Shown: piece after piece, positions 8,820 to 18,945 of the stretch
Numbering within the stretch: position 1 is the stretch's first letter
Layout: the number at the start of each line of letters is the position of its first letter
Assembly: GCA_027531445.1 (NCBI GenBank)
Contig: JAPZRK010000051.1
Coordinates: 1 to 64,000, forward strand
Length of the DNA stretch: 64,000 nucleotides
Direction: 5' to 3'
From: Leptospira sp.
GTDB lineage: Bacteria; Spirochaetota; Leptospiria; Leptospirales; Leptospiraceae
Notes under the pieces: generated by a model
Databases searched by the model: none
What the model saw: the letters and a program-made list of their open reading frames with translations, nothing else
Told to the model about the DNA's origin: nothing
Program-made: the position numbers and the translations under genes

Positions 8820-10653
8820 CTTCTAGACAGAAATAAACTTCCGATTGCTCAATATGCAAAAGTCCATTTAATTTTGATACTCTTTGGACAATATTCAATG
8901 TTCCTTTACCAGTCTGACTTGATGATTTGTAGTCGGTTTCGGTTCTGAGAAATAATATAACTCCCTTTATACTGTCTCTCCTTAACTGCCAGAGACTTTC
9001 TCCTTTACCATATTTAAGGTCATTATTAATGATTTCCAAAATTAAATAAAAAAGGATCTTTCTTTTTTCCAAATCGAAGGCTCGTTTCAAAACATCCTCT
9101 AAGGAAGAATCAAAATCCAAAGTGAAAAATCTCCCACCACTATGATACCGTCGAATCATCAATAACCGAATACCCTCTAAAGGATCATCTTCAAAAACTT
9201 TCCAATCTTCTAATAAATAAATCCTATCTTTCAATCCTTCTCTTGCTTGTTTTGCCAAACGAAATAAACGATCTATTTGATCTTGGGTAACTTTTTTTTT
9301 TGGATTCAATTTAGATACTTCCAACTTAATATCAACGATCACTGAACCAATGGCATCGTGTATATCCATGAAAACTTCTTCTCTCTGTTTCAATTGATTC
9401 AATTCTTGTGCCGCTAACCTTAGCTTGCTTCTATTTCGCTCTTCTAATGCAAACTTTCGTATAAACTCTTCTCTCTTCATTAAGTCTTTGAACTTATTTC
9501 CCAAAAGCAACGCCAGGATAGTTGCTTCAAAGGTAGATCCGTATTGAAGTATTTGAATTTTATTAAAGGAGTATTCAATATAACCAAGTTGTAAAAGATA
9601 ATATGTACATGCAGAAAATAAAAACACGGACCAGGCTATAAAGAAATATGTAGCAGTCTTTTTTTGTTTCAATACAAAATGAAATGAGAGAAAAAAAACG
9701 GAAAAAATACTTACTAATGCCGCAGCTGCATTGATCAATGCACCTAAACTCAAATCAATCAAAATGATAAAATGATTAATAATTATCAAGCCACATAAAA
9801 CGATAAAAAATATCCTTATCCTTTTATATCGCCGCATATCAACATAAAAAATAGATAGAGTAAACAGTAATGCAAAAAGAGCGCTTGCATTGCCTAACAT
9901 AATCGGAGCGATGCGATTTAATACGGGGGAGTTAGGCCATAAATATTCATAGGCAAATCCATGATCAGCAAGCTGACCCAAACCAAGACAAAATATAAAT
10001 GTGGAATAGAACAAAAAACTTTTTTCTCGGATTGATAGATATAGAAACAGATTGTAAAAAACCATAACCGCGAGAACACCAGTGAATAAACCGAAAAATA
10101 AATATTCCTTCTTTTCTTCCTCAAAATGTAATTTATCATTGAGGATATAGATAGGAAGAAGTAAAATATCGTCTGTCCTCACACGCAGAATGATTCTAAC
10201 TTTGCTCTTTCGTTTGATATCGATAGGGAAAACGAAGTTTCTAGATTTTATAAATCTTTCCGAAAAAGAATTTTTCCTACCTGTCCGAAATGAGCGAATC
10301 ACATTCGCTCCATCAAGATGATAAAAATCTATCTCTTCTAATAATGGATATTTAATTAGAAGATATCGATCCAAATCTGAATCTGTTTCATTTTCCAATT
10401 CTACATCCAACCAATGGACATTTTGTTGAAATCCAAGACTATATCTGAGATCAACATTGTGTTTATATTTATCTAACTTTTTGTTGTTTTTTTCAATAAA
10501 ATCATCAATTTTTAGCACTTCATCCTGACAAGAATATAGATGATACCCTTCCCTAAGGTGAAGAATTTCCTGTTCCGAGGGAATGGGTATTGCTTTGATC
10601 GGTGAAACTATGCATAACAAAGCAATACAAAATAAAGGCAAGGATTCTTTCAC
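8797..10653 (-). CDS. 7TMR-DISM sensor kinase with HisKA_3-like module
   Basis: 618 residues. A signal peptide is followed by an extracytoplasmic 7TMR-DISM extracellular domain (about 25-180) with the typical WLDVELEN strand. Seven membrane spans follow at about 185-390, then a coiled coil and a C-terminal kinase-like module. His432 lies in MDIHDAIG, which matches the H-D dyad of NarX/HisKA_3 kinases. The ATPase part keeps an N-box-like NNDLKYG and a G2-like TGKGTLN, but the DxGxG G1 box is not visible. The same module ends the hybrid kinase at 4495. The GTG start has AGGAAA five bases upstream. It converges on the two response regulators with a 23-base overlap, so all four probably belong to one signalling circuit. 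Confidence 0.88.
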   Translation of the reverse strand: MKESLPLFCIALLCIVSPIKAIPIPSEQEILHLREGYHLYSCQDEVLKIDDFIEKNNKKLDKYKHNVDLRYSLGFQQNVHWLDVELENETDSDLDRYLLIKYPLLEEIDFYHLDGANVIRSFRTGRKNSFSERFIKSRNFVFPIDIKRKSKVRIILRVRTDDILLLPIYILNDKLHFEEEKKEYLFFGLFTGVLAVMVFYNLFLYLSIREKSFLFYSTFIFCLGLGQLADHGFAYEYLWPNSPVLNRIAPIMLGNASALFALLFTLSIFYVDMRRYKRIRIFFIVLCGLIIINHFIILIDLSLGALINAAAALVSIFSVFFLSFHFVLKQKKTATYFFIAWSVFLFSACTYYLLQLGYIEYSFNKIQILQYGSTFEATILALLLGNKFKDLMKREEFIRKFALEERNRSKLRLAAQELNQLKQREEVFMDIHDAIGSVIVDIKLEVSKLNPKKKVTQDQIDRLFRLAKQAREGLKDRIYLLEDWKVFEDDPLEGIRLLMIRRYHSGGRFFTLDFDSSLEDVLKRAFDLEKRKILFYLILEIINNDLKYGKGESLWQLRRDSIKGVILFLRTETDYKSSSQTGKGTLNIVQRVSKLNGLLHIEQSEVYFCLEVTFPHMS

Positions 10654-10770
10654 AGTTTCCTAGCCAACAATTTCCATCTGTTATATCAATGATTTTCTCC
10701 ATGCAGGACTCTACCTAAAACAAGGTATATATAATTCAAATCTCATTTCTTACAGCCATGTTTGCCTTTG

Positions 10771-13665
10771 TCATTTCAAATGAAGGAGCTTCTTATCCAT
10801 CACTTGAACTCCCTTCGCTATCGAATGACAAAACGCAAGTAGAATCATATATATTGTAATACACAACCAGATGTGATAAAAACTGATGAGTGCAGGATCC
10901 AAAAAGAGAATCAACGGTAATAGCGTTAATCCAAAACAAATGCTAAAATAGACTAAAACTTTCTGATTCATATTTAAAAAAAATACTCCTAACGGAAAAC
11001 AGAAAGTAAGTCCAATCTGAAAGGGTAAATAGAGTGGCCCTGAAAAATAAAATTGAAGCAAGAAGATTGTGAATAAATATGAAAAGGAGGAAAGCAAAAT
11101 GAAGTGTACTAGGCCTAGCCTTGAACCAAAGTAAAAATAAACGAACAAACAAAATAAGACTGGGTAGATCAAATAAAACAAACGATTGTTCAATGAACTG
11201 AAATCTTCTACATCGCTTTCAATTTCGATATGATAATCTTCTGGCATCGCTTCCGACTTTACCAATTGAATGATATCTTCTCGCAACAAACGAGAATTAC
11301 CATCCAACTTTGCCGTAAAACTCAAAACTCGATCTCGATTTTTGTGAAAGTATTTCAAGGGCACTTTTTTTTCTGAAGTCTTCACAATTTCTGAAATTGG
11401 AACAAAATCATCTGAACCATTCTTTAATCTTAGGTTTTGGAACTTATGGGAAGTATCTCGAAATTGCTGAGAGTTTCTGACTCGAATGTCGATTTCCTTA
11501 TCATTGTCAATAAATTTTGTAGCTACCCCTCCGAGTAATGCCAATTTCAGCTCATCACCAAACATAGGAATCGATATTCGCGATGTTTGCATAGATTCAT
11601 GATTTGGAATAAATTGTAATTCGATTCTTGCTTCTTTGTAGCGCAGTACTGCATCGCTCACACCTTCTTTGTTTTTTAACTTCTCCACAAGATTACGAGT
11701 AATCCTTTCTAATTCTTCTTGATCATGACCAATCACGTCGAAGGTGATCTCGGAAAAAAAAGAAGAATTCAAATCTGAGGCAAAAAACAAAAAACCATCT
11801 TCTGTAGAACCGATACCCTTTCTGAGTGAATTCAAAAAATCTCTATCAGGCAAAATGCCACCCTCAAGTTTGATCAAAAAAAGACAATGACCAGGATCAA
11901 TTTTGCTGATGATCTGTTTTACACCGGAAGCTTTCGTCATTTGTTTCTCTATTTTCAAAGCAATCTCATTGGTATAAACAAAGGATGTTCCAGATGGAAA
12001 TTCCAAATAGGCGACAATTTCTTGTTCATCCGATGGAATATAATCCAAACTTTCCATATGAATTATGGAATACAAGCTTACACATGTTATAAATATTATG
12101 CTGGCAGGTGGAATCAATCTATGACTCAATATTCTATCTTGCAATTGTTGTATTTTTTCTTTTGTCCTTGTCTCCAACGAATCTTTTAGCAAACCAAAAA
12201 GGTTACTTATATAATCAGATTTCCAATCCGATGAAATTTTGATTTTTTGGCTAAAATTTACATATAATATTGGAAAAACCAAATCAAAAAGAATGATACA
12301 AATACAGAAGTGAATCGTAAAGACGGAATAAAAGACGAATATACTAGGATTTAATAATTTAACAAATAAAATCGAAAATATGAATACTTGATAAAGAACA
12401 TTCATTCTATATTTCGAAACTTCAGGTGCGGTAAGTTCTCGATTTTTAAATTCCCGAAGGCGAAAAAAATACCAGACCAAACATGCAAGAAAACTTCCAT
12501 AAATACCAGATAGAACTACATTTTGTTTTAACAATCGATATAGTACAACTAACGATAAAAACGAACACATCACGGTTAAGGAAAAAATCAAAAACGAGGA
12601 AAAGGATTTTTTTCGAGACAAAGTGAATATGAATAGAAAAATAAAAATGAACGCCCACAGCTTGAAAATGGCTATGATCGTCTCTCTCAAAAGGATGGAT
12701 TCGTCTTGATTGATTTGAACATTTACTCCATCGATTCTATAATGATTGATCAAGTTTTGTATTTCTTCCGAGACTCGGATGATATCTGCTGACTCATTTT
12801 TATAAACAAAAATTGATACGGTATCTTTTGCATTCAATCTAGAGCCAATGTGGTCATCCCGAGGTGAATAGCTAACTTTCGCAAGATTGTTTAATGAAAC
12901 AACTCTACCTTGTGAGTCGACCTTTATTGGCATATCTGTAATTTCAATCATCTGCCGGAATTTATTTCGCAATACTAAAGGGAATGATTCATTTGATACT
13001 TTGATTTTTCCTAAGGACTCGTTTCTATTTCGATCTTGAAATTGATTTACGATATCTCGCAAACTTAACGAATATGTTTCTAGTTCTTCAGAATCACAGG
13101 CAATCATAATTTCACGTATGCTTCCACCTGCGCTGATCACTTGACTCACCCCTTCCACTGAATCTATTCTTTGTTGGAATGATTTTTCTACTAACTCACG
13201 CAATTCATCTTGAGTCAAATGATCTGAGGAGAATGTAACGACCATTACTGGTGAAGTTGTAGGATCGTATCGATATACTTGTGGCTTATGGATTTCCATA
13301 GGAAATATGGAAAGTATGCCATCAATCTTTTCCCTCAGCTCAAGTGCTTTTAATTTAAGATCAGAATTAGTTTCTAAACGAAGTTGTATTACAGAAAGTC
13401 CATCTTCCGAAACAGAAGTCATCTTTTGAATCCCACCCACTTGCGCGATGGAACGTTCGATCGGTAAGGTGATCTCTTTCTCCACTCGACTCGCATCAAA
13501 TCCTGTAGCGACAGTTCGAATGGCAATTCCAGGAAAAACAGCCTTATCGAATCGAACGAATGACATTTTTTCAATAGATAAAATACCAAACAAAACGGGA
13601 ACAAGAACAAACATGAGAGAAAGGATTGGTCTTTTTTTTGAGAATTCGAATGACTTATGAAACAT
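10771..13665 (-). CDS. RND-family transporter subunit, degenerate in the proton-relay region
   Basis: 964 residues from ATG 13665, which overlaps the stop of the upstream RND gene by 11 bases. A longer frame starting 51 bases further upstream exists but would lie inside that gene. The RND plan is visible: TM1, a porter domain (SRVEKEITLPIERSIAQVGG), TM2-6, a second periplasmic half and TM7-12. The TM4 segment, where pumps carry an Asp pair, reads SGIYGSFLACLVWYFF at about residues 386-401 and has no acidic residue. The TM10 region also lacks a charged relay residue. The subunit probably cannot couple protons itself and may work as a partner of the RND encoded just upstream. It is the last gene of the tolC-like operon. 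Confidence 0.85.
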   Translation of the reverse strand: MFHKSFEFSKKRPILSLMFVLVPVLFGILSIEKMSFVRFDKAVFPGIAIRTVATGFDASRVEKEITLPIERSIAQVGGIQKMTSVSEDGLSVIQLRLETNSDLKLKALELREKIDGILSIFPMEIHKPQVYRYDPTTSPVMVVTFSSDHLTQDELRELVEKSFQQRIDSVEGVSQVISAGGSIREIMIACDSEELETYSLSLRDIVNQFQDRNRNESLGKIKVSNESFPLVLRNKFRQMIEITDMPIKVDSQGRVVSLNNLAKVSYSPRDDHIGSRLNAKDTVSIFVYKNESADIIRVSEEIQNLINHYRIDGVNVQINQDESILLRETIIAIFKLWAFIFIFLFIFTLSRKKSFSSFLIFSLTVMCSFLSLVVLYRLLKQNVVLSGIYGSFLACLVWYFFRLREFKNRELTAPEVSKYRMNVLYQVFIFSILFVKLLNPSIFVFYSVFTIHFCICIILFDLVFPILYVNFSQKIKISSDWKSDYISNLFGLLKDSLETRTKEKIQQLQDRILSHRLIPPASIIFITCVSLYSIIHMESLDYIPSDEQEIVAYLEFPSGTSFVYTNEIALKIEKQMTKASGVKQIISKIDPGHCLFLIKLEGGILPDRDFLNSLRKGIGSTEDGFLFFASDLNSSFFSEITFDVIGHDQEELERITRNLVEKLKNKEGVSDAVLRYKEARIELQFIPNHESMQTSRISIPMFGDELKLALLGGVATKFIDNDKEIDIRVRNSQQFRDTSHKFQNLRLKNGSDDFVPISEIVKTSEKKVPLKYFHKNRDRVLSFTAKLDGNSRLLREDIIQLVKSEAMPEDYHIEIESDVEDFSSLNNRLFYLIYPVLFCLFVYFYFGSRLGLVHFILLSSFSYLFTIFLLQFYFSGPLYLPFQIGLTFCFPLGVFFLNMNQKVLVYFSICFGLTLLPLILFLDPALISFYHIWLCITIYMILLAFCHSIAKGVQVMDKKLLHLK

Positions 13666-16600
13666 CTCGAACCAACTTCTGTTTTTCAATTGTATAAAAC
13701 AAGATTGGTAAAACAAAAAGAGAGAGCAAAAAAGATGTAAACAAACCGGAAATCACTACAATTCCAAGTGGTGCTTGAAATTCAGAACCTTTTGTTAAGG
13801 AAAGTGCAATGGGCATCATGCCTAGAATCGTTGTTATATTATTCATAAGAATCGGTCTGAGAACAGTCTGACTCGATTCAAACAATGCAACTTTCGGATC
13901 AAGATATTCCTTTAAATTATGCTGAAAGTATTCAAAAAACAAAGAAGCATTATCCACAACGACACCCATTAGTAGAATAAAGCCCATAAAGGAACTAACA
14001 TTTAAACTTTTCCCTGTTATGAGCAAGGCCGGAAATGTACCGATCAATACTAGCGGAATGCTAACTAACATCATAAAAGATGTTTTATAGGATTCAAACT
14101 GACCGGAGAGTAACATAAATATTAAAATCAATGCAAGTAAAAGAGAAAGAACAATGTCTTTCAATGATTTATGCAACTGCTCTTTTTCTCCTGCCTCGAT
14201 TATATTAAGATTCGTAGAATCATTCAACTCTTCTATGATCGAATCGATTGAAGTTTTCATTTCGGATTTGTCACCCTTGATGCCGATCTCTATTTCATTC
14301 ACCCTTCGGTTTCCGATTCTTAAAATCTCAGCTTGGGTTTCCTTGGAAGAAAAATTAAGAAATTGGCCAAGCGATACTAAATGATGACTCGGAGAAAGCA
14401 AGGTCATTTGTCTAATTTTTTCGATTTTGTTTACCGAATCATCTAACATCCCTAAGCGAATCCTTAATGAGGAATTTCCATTTTGATACTCGGAACTATT
14501 GACTCCTTTAAGCGCAATTTTTAAAAACGAAGCAACATTGGCATTGGTAAATCCAAATTTAGCCATTTTGATTTGGTCAAAATGAATTTGGAATTCAGTT
14601 TTTACTGTATCATTTCCAAGGTGAATCCATTGAATCTTGGGAATATTGATCAGTCTAGATCGGAATTGACTGGCAAAGGAATTCAATTCATTTAAATTTT
14701 CACCTAATACATGGTATACGATTTTATCACCTGAATCAGAAAGTAACTCTCCAAGAACATTTTCCTTCTTTTCAAAATGTAAGCCGATCCCATTTTTTTT
14801 CGGAAAGGAATTTTCCAGTGACTCAATCAATTCATCACTCGAAATATCTCGATCATCAGCTAAAATCAATTTGATCTCGGCTTGATTTGTATCTGTCATG
14901 GCTTTTGGATTCATACGAATATTTTCTTCTTCGCATCCAATTTTTGTAAAAATAGCTTTGGTATTTATATTGGATAGAAGTATACTTTCCAAACTATCAA
15001 TGTATCGAGATGTGTTTTCTAAACTAGACCCAATGGGCAGAGTTACATTGAGAACGATTTCACCTGAATCGACTCGCGGGATATATTCCTTTTTTATAAA
15101 ATAAAATAATGATATAGATACAAGTAAGACAATAAAAATCACAGTGAAAAATATTTTCCGTTTTTCTAATATATACGAAAGAAGTTTCAAGTAGTAATGA
15201 ATGAGCTTCTCTTCATTGTACACTCGAAATAAATAAAAACGAAGGTCCGAATCACTTCTGAATTGATACAAATAACTTGCCGCAAGTGGAATAAAAGCAA
15301 TTGCAGTAAAAAAGCTACAAACAATCAAAATCACAATGGAGATTGCCATTTCTCGGAAAATCAACCCAAGAGAGCTTTCGATAAATCCTATTGGCAAAAA
15401 AACGATCACAGTAGTCGCCGCTGCCGCAAAAATCGAATTAAAAACTTCATTCACTCCGGATGCGATAGCTTCATCTAACTTGGAAAAAGATCTTAAATTT
15501 TTCTCAATCGCACTTATGACTACATTACTTGCGTCAAATAACATTCCAATGCCAAGAGCAAGGCCTCCCAAACTCATCATATTCAATCCAATTCCTAAAC
15601 ATCGAAAAATAAAAAAACTAGGAAATAGAGTCAATGGTAAAGCGAATAATAAAATCAAAGGACTCTGGTAGTTTTTTAGTATCATGAGCAATGTTAAAAA
15701 TGCCAATACGGCACCAAGAATAAGATTAAAATATAGACCGTGAATCGTCTCTTTTATAAAAATCGAATCATCATAACAAACTTCGCCGACAACTTGAGTT
15801 AGATATATATCGTTTAACTTTGTTACCGTATCTTTTACTTCCTTCGCAAGTAGAACTGTGTTCTTTCCTGGTTCGAGATATAAAGATAGAATGACCGCCT
15901 CTTTGCCATTGAATTTTGAAAAACCCATCCTTTCTTTAAATCGTTCCGAAATAGTTGCTATATCCGAAAGCCTTGTATAGGCTCCATTTTCATTGGATTG
16001 TATGATCATTTCTTTGAGTGATTCGATGGAGCCAAATTCACCGATGAGTCGAACCGGTAGGTCCTTTTTACCGAAAGGCAATTGACCTGCTGGATAATTT
16101 TTATTATTCATTTTGATCAACTGGCTTAGTTCGGAAATTTGAATATTGTATGAACTCAAACGTTTTGGATCTACTTCTATCAGAATTTCCTTTTCGAAAC
16201 CGCCGTTTACTTCAACGAGGGCAATACCGTCAATTCTTTCAAAATGCAACTTAATGGAATCATTTACAAAACTTCTTAACGTCTGTTCGTCTCTATCGCC
16301 TTTCATCGAATAAACAATTTCCATAAACGCTTTTTTGGATGGATCAAATTTTGTAATCAATGGTTTAGATGTATCATGGGGCAAAGTATCTCTCAAAAGA
16401 TCCAACTTCTCCCTTACTTCGAGTATCGCATAACTCATCGATGTGCCCTGTTTGAACTTTAGAGTTACAAATGAATAACCTTCTTTCGTATTGGATTCAA
16501 CTCGATCAACACCATGAATTGTTCCAAGTAATTGTGATATTGGTTTAGAAACCATTGACTCGACTTCCTCTGGAGAAGCATTTTCATATAGAGTCACAAT

Positions 16601-16744
16601 CGATAATTTTGGAAATTCGATATTCGGAAGAAGGCTCAGAGGCAATTCCAAATACGACAGAACACCAAATAGAGATAAGCCCACAAATAACATAAAAGTG
16701 GCTACCCTTCTATTTAGAATCAGCCTACAGAGTTGAAGAATCAT
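13655..16744 (-). CDS. RND-family efflux transporter, inner-membrane pump
   Basis: 1029 residues, normal for an AcrB/CusA-type pump. This inner-membrane trimer exports small molecules or metals using the proton gradient. It has TM1, two porter/docking halves (SPEEVESMVSKPISQLLG) and 12 predicted spans. TM4 keeps Asp404 in ALGIGMLFDASNVV. TM10 reads MGVVVDNASLFFE. No methionine triad typical of copper pumps is evident, so a HAE-type drug or lipid pump is more likely. The start ATG overlaps the stop of the membrane-fusion gene by four bases (ATGA), and its own stop overlaps the next RND start by 11 bases. The three genes are clearly one translational unit. Confidence 0.94.
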   Translation of the reverse strand: MILQLCRLILNRRVATFMLFVGLSLFGVLSYLELPLSLLPNIEFPKLSIVTLYENASPEEVESMVSKPISQLLGTIHGVDRVESNTKEGYSFVTLKFKQGTSMSYAILEVREKLDLLRDTLPHDTSKPLITKFDPSKKAFMEIVYSMKGDRDEQTLRSFVNDSIKLHFERIDGIALVEVNGGFEKEILIEVDPKRLSSYNIQISELSQLIKMNNKNYPAGQLPFGKKDLPVRLIGEFGSIESLKEMIIQSNENGAYTRLSDIATISERFKERMGFSKFNGKEAVILSLYLEPGKNTVLLAKEVKDTVTKLNDIYLTQVVGEVCYDDSIFIKETIHGLYFNLILGAVLAFLTLLMILKNYQSPLILLFALPLTLFPSFFIFRCLGIGLNMMSLGGLALGIGMLFDASNVVISAIEKNLRSFSKLDEAIASGVNEVFNSIFAAAATTVIVFLPIGFIESSLGLIFREMAISIVILIVCSFFTAIAFIPLAASYLYQFRSDSDLRFYLFRVYNEEKLIHYYLKLLSYILEKRKIFFTVIFIVLLVSISLFYFIKKEYIPRVDSGEIVLNVTLPIGSSLENTSRYIDSLESILLSNINTKAIFTKIGCEEENIRMNPKAMTDTNQAEIKLILADDRDISSDELIESLENSFPKKNGIGLHFEKKENVLGELLSDSGDKIVYHVLGENLNELNSFASQFRSRLINIPKIQWIHLGNDTVKTEFQIHFDQIKMAKFGFTNANVASFLKIALKGVNSSEYQNGNSSLRIRLGMLDDSVNKIEKIRQMTLLSPSHHLVSLGQFLNFSSKETQAEILRIGNRRVNEIEIGIKGDKSEMKTSIDSIIEELNDSTNLNIIEAGEKEQLHKSLKDIVLSLLLALILIFMLLSGQFESYKTSFMMLVSIPLVLIGTFPALLITGKSLNVSSFMGFILLMGVVVDNASLFFEYFQHNLKEYLDPKVALFESSQTVLRPILMNNITTILGMMPIALSLTKGSEFQAPLGIVVISGLFTSFLLSLFVLPILFYTIEKQKLVRDVS

Positions 16745-18240
16745 TTGGTTTTTGGAATGACTGATACACCATCATACAAATGCGAAAATGGTCCTAGGAC
16801 AACTCTGTCTCCGCTATCTAAGCCCTCCTCGACTAAAATTCGATCATTTTGTTTTTCACCTAACTTTATTTTCTGTTTAAAAACCCTACTCTCTCGCACA
16901 ATGTATACACTCGCTTCTTCTTGGTTTAGAGAGACGACGGCAGACTGAGGTATAAAAATAGCATTTTTTTTCTCATCCATTTTTACTTCAGCACGGACAA
17001 ACATTCCCGGTCTTAGTTGTGTATGTTTTCCGCTTAATTCCACTTTTGCATCAGCCGTATGTGTTTTTTGATCAACTAGAGGACTAATCTTTTTAACTTT
17101 ACCTAGATAACTTTTATTAGGTAATGCATCGATAGTCACATTGGTTTCATTTCCGATTTTTACCTTTCCTAAATCGCCTTCGTTTATCGCAAAGGAAACA
17201 TATACTCCCTTATTCGAAATGATCGTTAGAATTGGAGGCAATCCTCCACTGCCTGCATTGATGAGTTCACCTTCCGTACGATTGATCTTTGCAATCAGTC
17301 CATCACTTGGAGCATATAGAATTGATTCTTGTAACAGCATTTCGGCTGATTTTAGATTCACTTCACTTGCTCTCACTTGACTGGCCGCGACTTCCGTTTC
17401 TGAAGATTCGATCTTGGTATTGATTTTTTTGAGTAGTTCGATTTTTTCTTTTTTTGATATAGGAACAGCTAGCCCCGAAGACAAAATATCTTCGTCGCGA
17501 ATACCAATCAAAATCATATCTAAATCTCGTTTCGCATTGTTAACGGCTAATTTTTTTGAAGAATGTTCCAATTTGATATTTTCAAATTCTTCATCAGAAA
17601 TCGCTCGTTCCGACCAAAGAATTTCTTTTTTTCTCAGTATTTCGGAATATCTTTCAAATTCTGCGATGGCTTTATGATATAAGCCAATCCGTTTATCCGT
17701 CTCACCTAACTTTATTTCGATATTTTTTCTGGCTAAATTTTCTTTTTCCTTAGCGAGTTGAAGCAAAGCATAGGCAGAATCTTTTGCTGCTTTGTGTTTT
17801 GCAAAGTCCAATTCAAATGTTAGGCTATCCAGCTTTGCCAACTTTTGCCCTTTTTTGATTAAATCACCTTCTTTCACAAACAAACGTTCTACACGTCCGC
17901 TAATTTTTGAATACACCTCAACACGTTCCATTGGTTCAAGAACGGCAGAAAATGCCATAGTAGGACTCATCCATTCTTCTTGAACAGTAAAGCTATCAAT
18001 AAGAATTGGTGCATTTTGATCCTTCTTTTCAATGTCCCTTGCTATTTCTGTGTAAGATCTATATTGTTCCAAGATTGATAAATGTTTTGAATAAAACATA
18101 CGATTCAAAAATGGAAGTTTTAAGCGAAGATCATTCCATGTTAAATTGGAATACAGAAATGTGATTCCAAAGTAAATGAGCGAACTAACTATAATCTTAG
18201 AAAAAAAAGGTATTTTAAATAAAAAATTAATTCTTTTCAT
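16741..18240 (-). CDS. RND membrane-fusion protein (periplasmic adaptor)
   Basis: 499 residues from ATG 18240, seven bases after the upstream stop. The open frame could start 48 bases earlier, but that would overlap the preceding gene. One N-terminal membrane anchor (about residues 10-30) is followed by a barrel-sandwich half (SGRVERLFVKEGDLIKKGQKLAKL). A long alpha-helical hairpin spans about 135-250. The second half-lipoyl segment (LYAPSDGLIAKINRTEGEL) and beta-barrel strands (LRPGMFVRAEV) come after. The order is that of HlyD/AcrA adaptors, which bridge the pump and the outer-membrane channel. The anchor is a helix, not a lipobox. The protein is longer than AcrA, mostly in the hairpin and N-terminus. 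Confidence 0.92.
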   Translation of the reverse strand: MKRINFLFKIPFFSKIIVSSLIYFGITFLYSNLTWNDLRLKLPFLNRMFYSKHLSILEQYRSYTEIARDIEKKDQNAPILIDSFTVQEEWMSPTMAFSAVLEPMERVEVYSKISGRVERLFVKEGDLIKKGQKLAKLDSLTFELDFAKHKAAKDSAYALLQLAKEKENLARKNIEIKLGETDKRIGLYHKAIAEFERYSEILRKKEILWSERAISDEEFENIKLEHSSKKLAVNNAKRDLDMILIGIRDEDILSSGLAVPISKKEKIELLKKINTKIESSETEVAASQVRASEVNLKSAEMLLQESILYAPSDGLIAKINRTEGELINAGSGGLPPILTIISNKGVYVSFAINEGDLGKVKIGNETNVTIDALPNKSYLGKVKKISPLVDQKTHTADAKVELSGKHTQLRPGMFVRAEVKMDEKKNAIFIPQSAVVSLNQEEASVYIVRESRVFKQKIKLGEKQNDRILVEEGLDSGDRVVLGPFSHLYDGVSVIPKTK

Positions 18241-18247
18241 TTGTTTA

Positions 18248-18925
18248 TCAACTCCCAGAAATAATACCAAAAATTGTATAAACGACAAACCAAATGGACA
18301 AAAGCCATGTTACGATTGCGCGTCGCTTGGGTTGATGAAAGAAGGAATTGGATGCTTTAACAAATATATATGTAGATAGAATATTTGCGAATAGAAACCC
18401 GAGTATCCATATGGACATCAATCCACCAAACATCACAATACTGAAGTTACCGGTAGTCGGAAAAAATGTGTTCGCTATAAAAATAAACATCAGGAATATC
18501 ATTATATTTGCATTGCTATGAAGACAAATTCCAATATGCGCACGGATTGTTCTCTTTTCTGTTTCTAATATGGAAGCAATTAAATAACTCAAGAAGGAAA
18601 GAAAAATCACTACCATCATAAGGGAAGCGAACAGATAGATGGCATTCCAAGGATAACGATTAAGAAAAAGGCTGAAAGCACTATGACCCTTGGTTGCAAA
18701 TTCCTTTGCCATAACGGCATTTAAATTTGAAAAATGATCATACCCTATAAAAAAAACACCTAAATAGAGCAGAAAATACAGCAAATAAGAATACAAAAAA
18801 ATAGAGAATCCGAATTGAAACAATTCTCTGTCTGACCTATGATCCGCATAAATACTGCTAATTTTTGGAAAAAAAAGGTTTCGAAATTGCATTTTATGAT
18901 ATTCTGTTGTGATATACTTTTTCAT
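18248..18925 (-). CDS. integral membrane protein, possibly Yip1-like
   Basis: 225 residues with about five hydrophobic spans after a short cytoplasmic N-terminus (RNLFFPKISSIYADHRSD). The layout recalls bacterial Yip1-domain proteins, but that is a weak impression and no diagnostic motif was found. CAGGAAGT lies upstream of ATG 18925. It sits 20 bases after the TPR lipoprotein gene and 7 bases before the adaptor gene, so it is inside the RND operon. A role in assembling or accommodating the pump is an inference from position only. Confidence 0.75.
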   Translation of the reverse strand: MKKYITTEYHKMQFRNLFFPKISSIYADHRSDRELFQFGFSIFLYSYLLYFLLYLGVFFIGYDHFSNLNAVMAKEFATKGHSAFSLFLNRYPWNAIYLFASLMMVVIFLSFLSYLIASILETEKRTIRAHIGICLHSNANIMIFLMFIFIANTFFPTTGNFSIVMFGGLMSIWILGFLFANILSTYIFVKASNSFFHQPKRRAIVTWLLSIWFVVYTIFGIISGS

Positions 18926-18945
18926 TTTACTTCCTGTTTTATATT

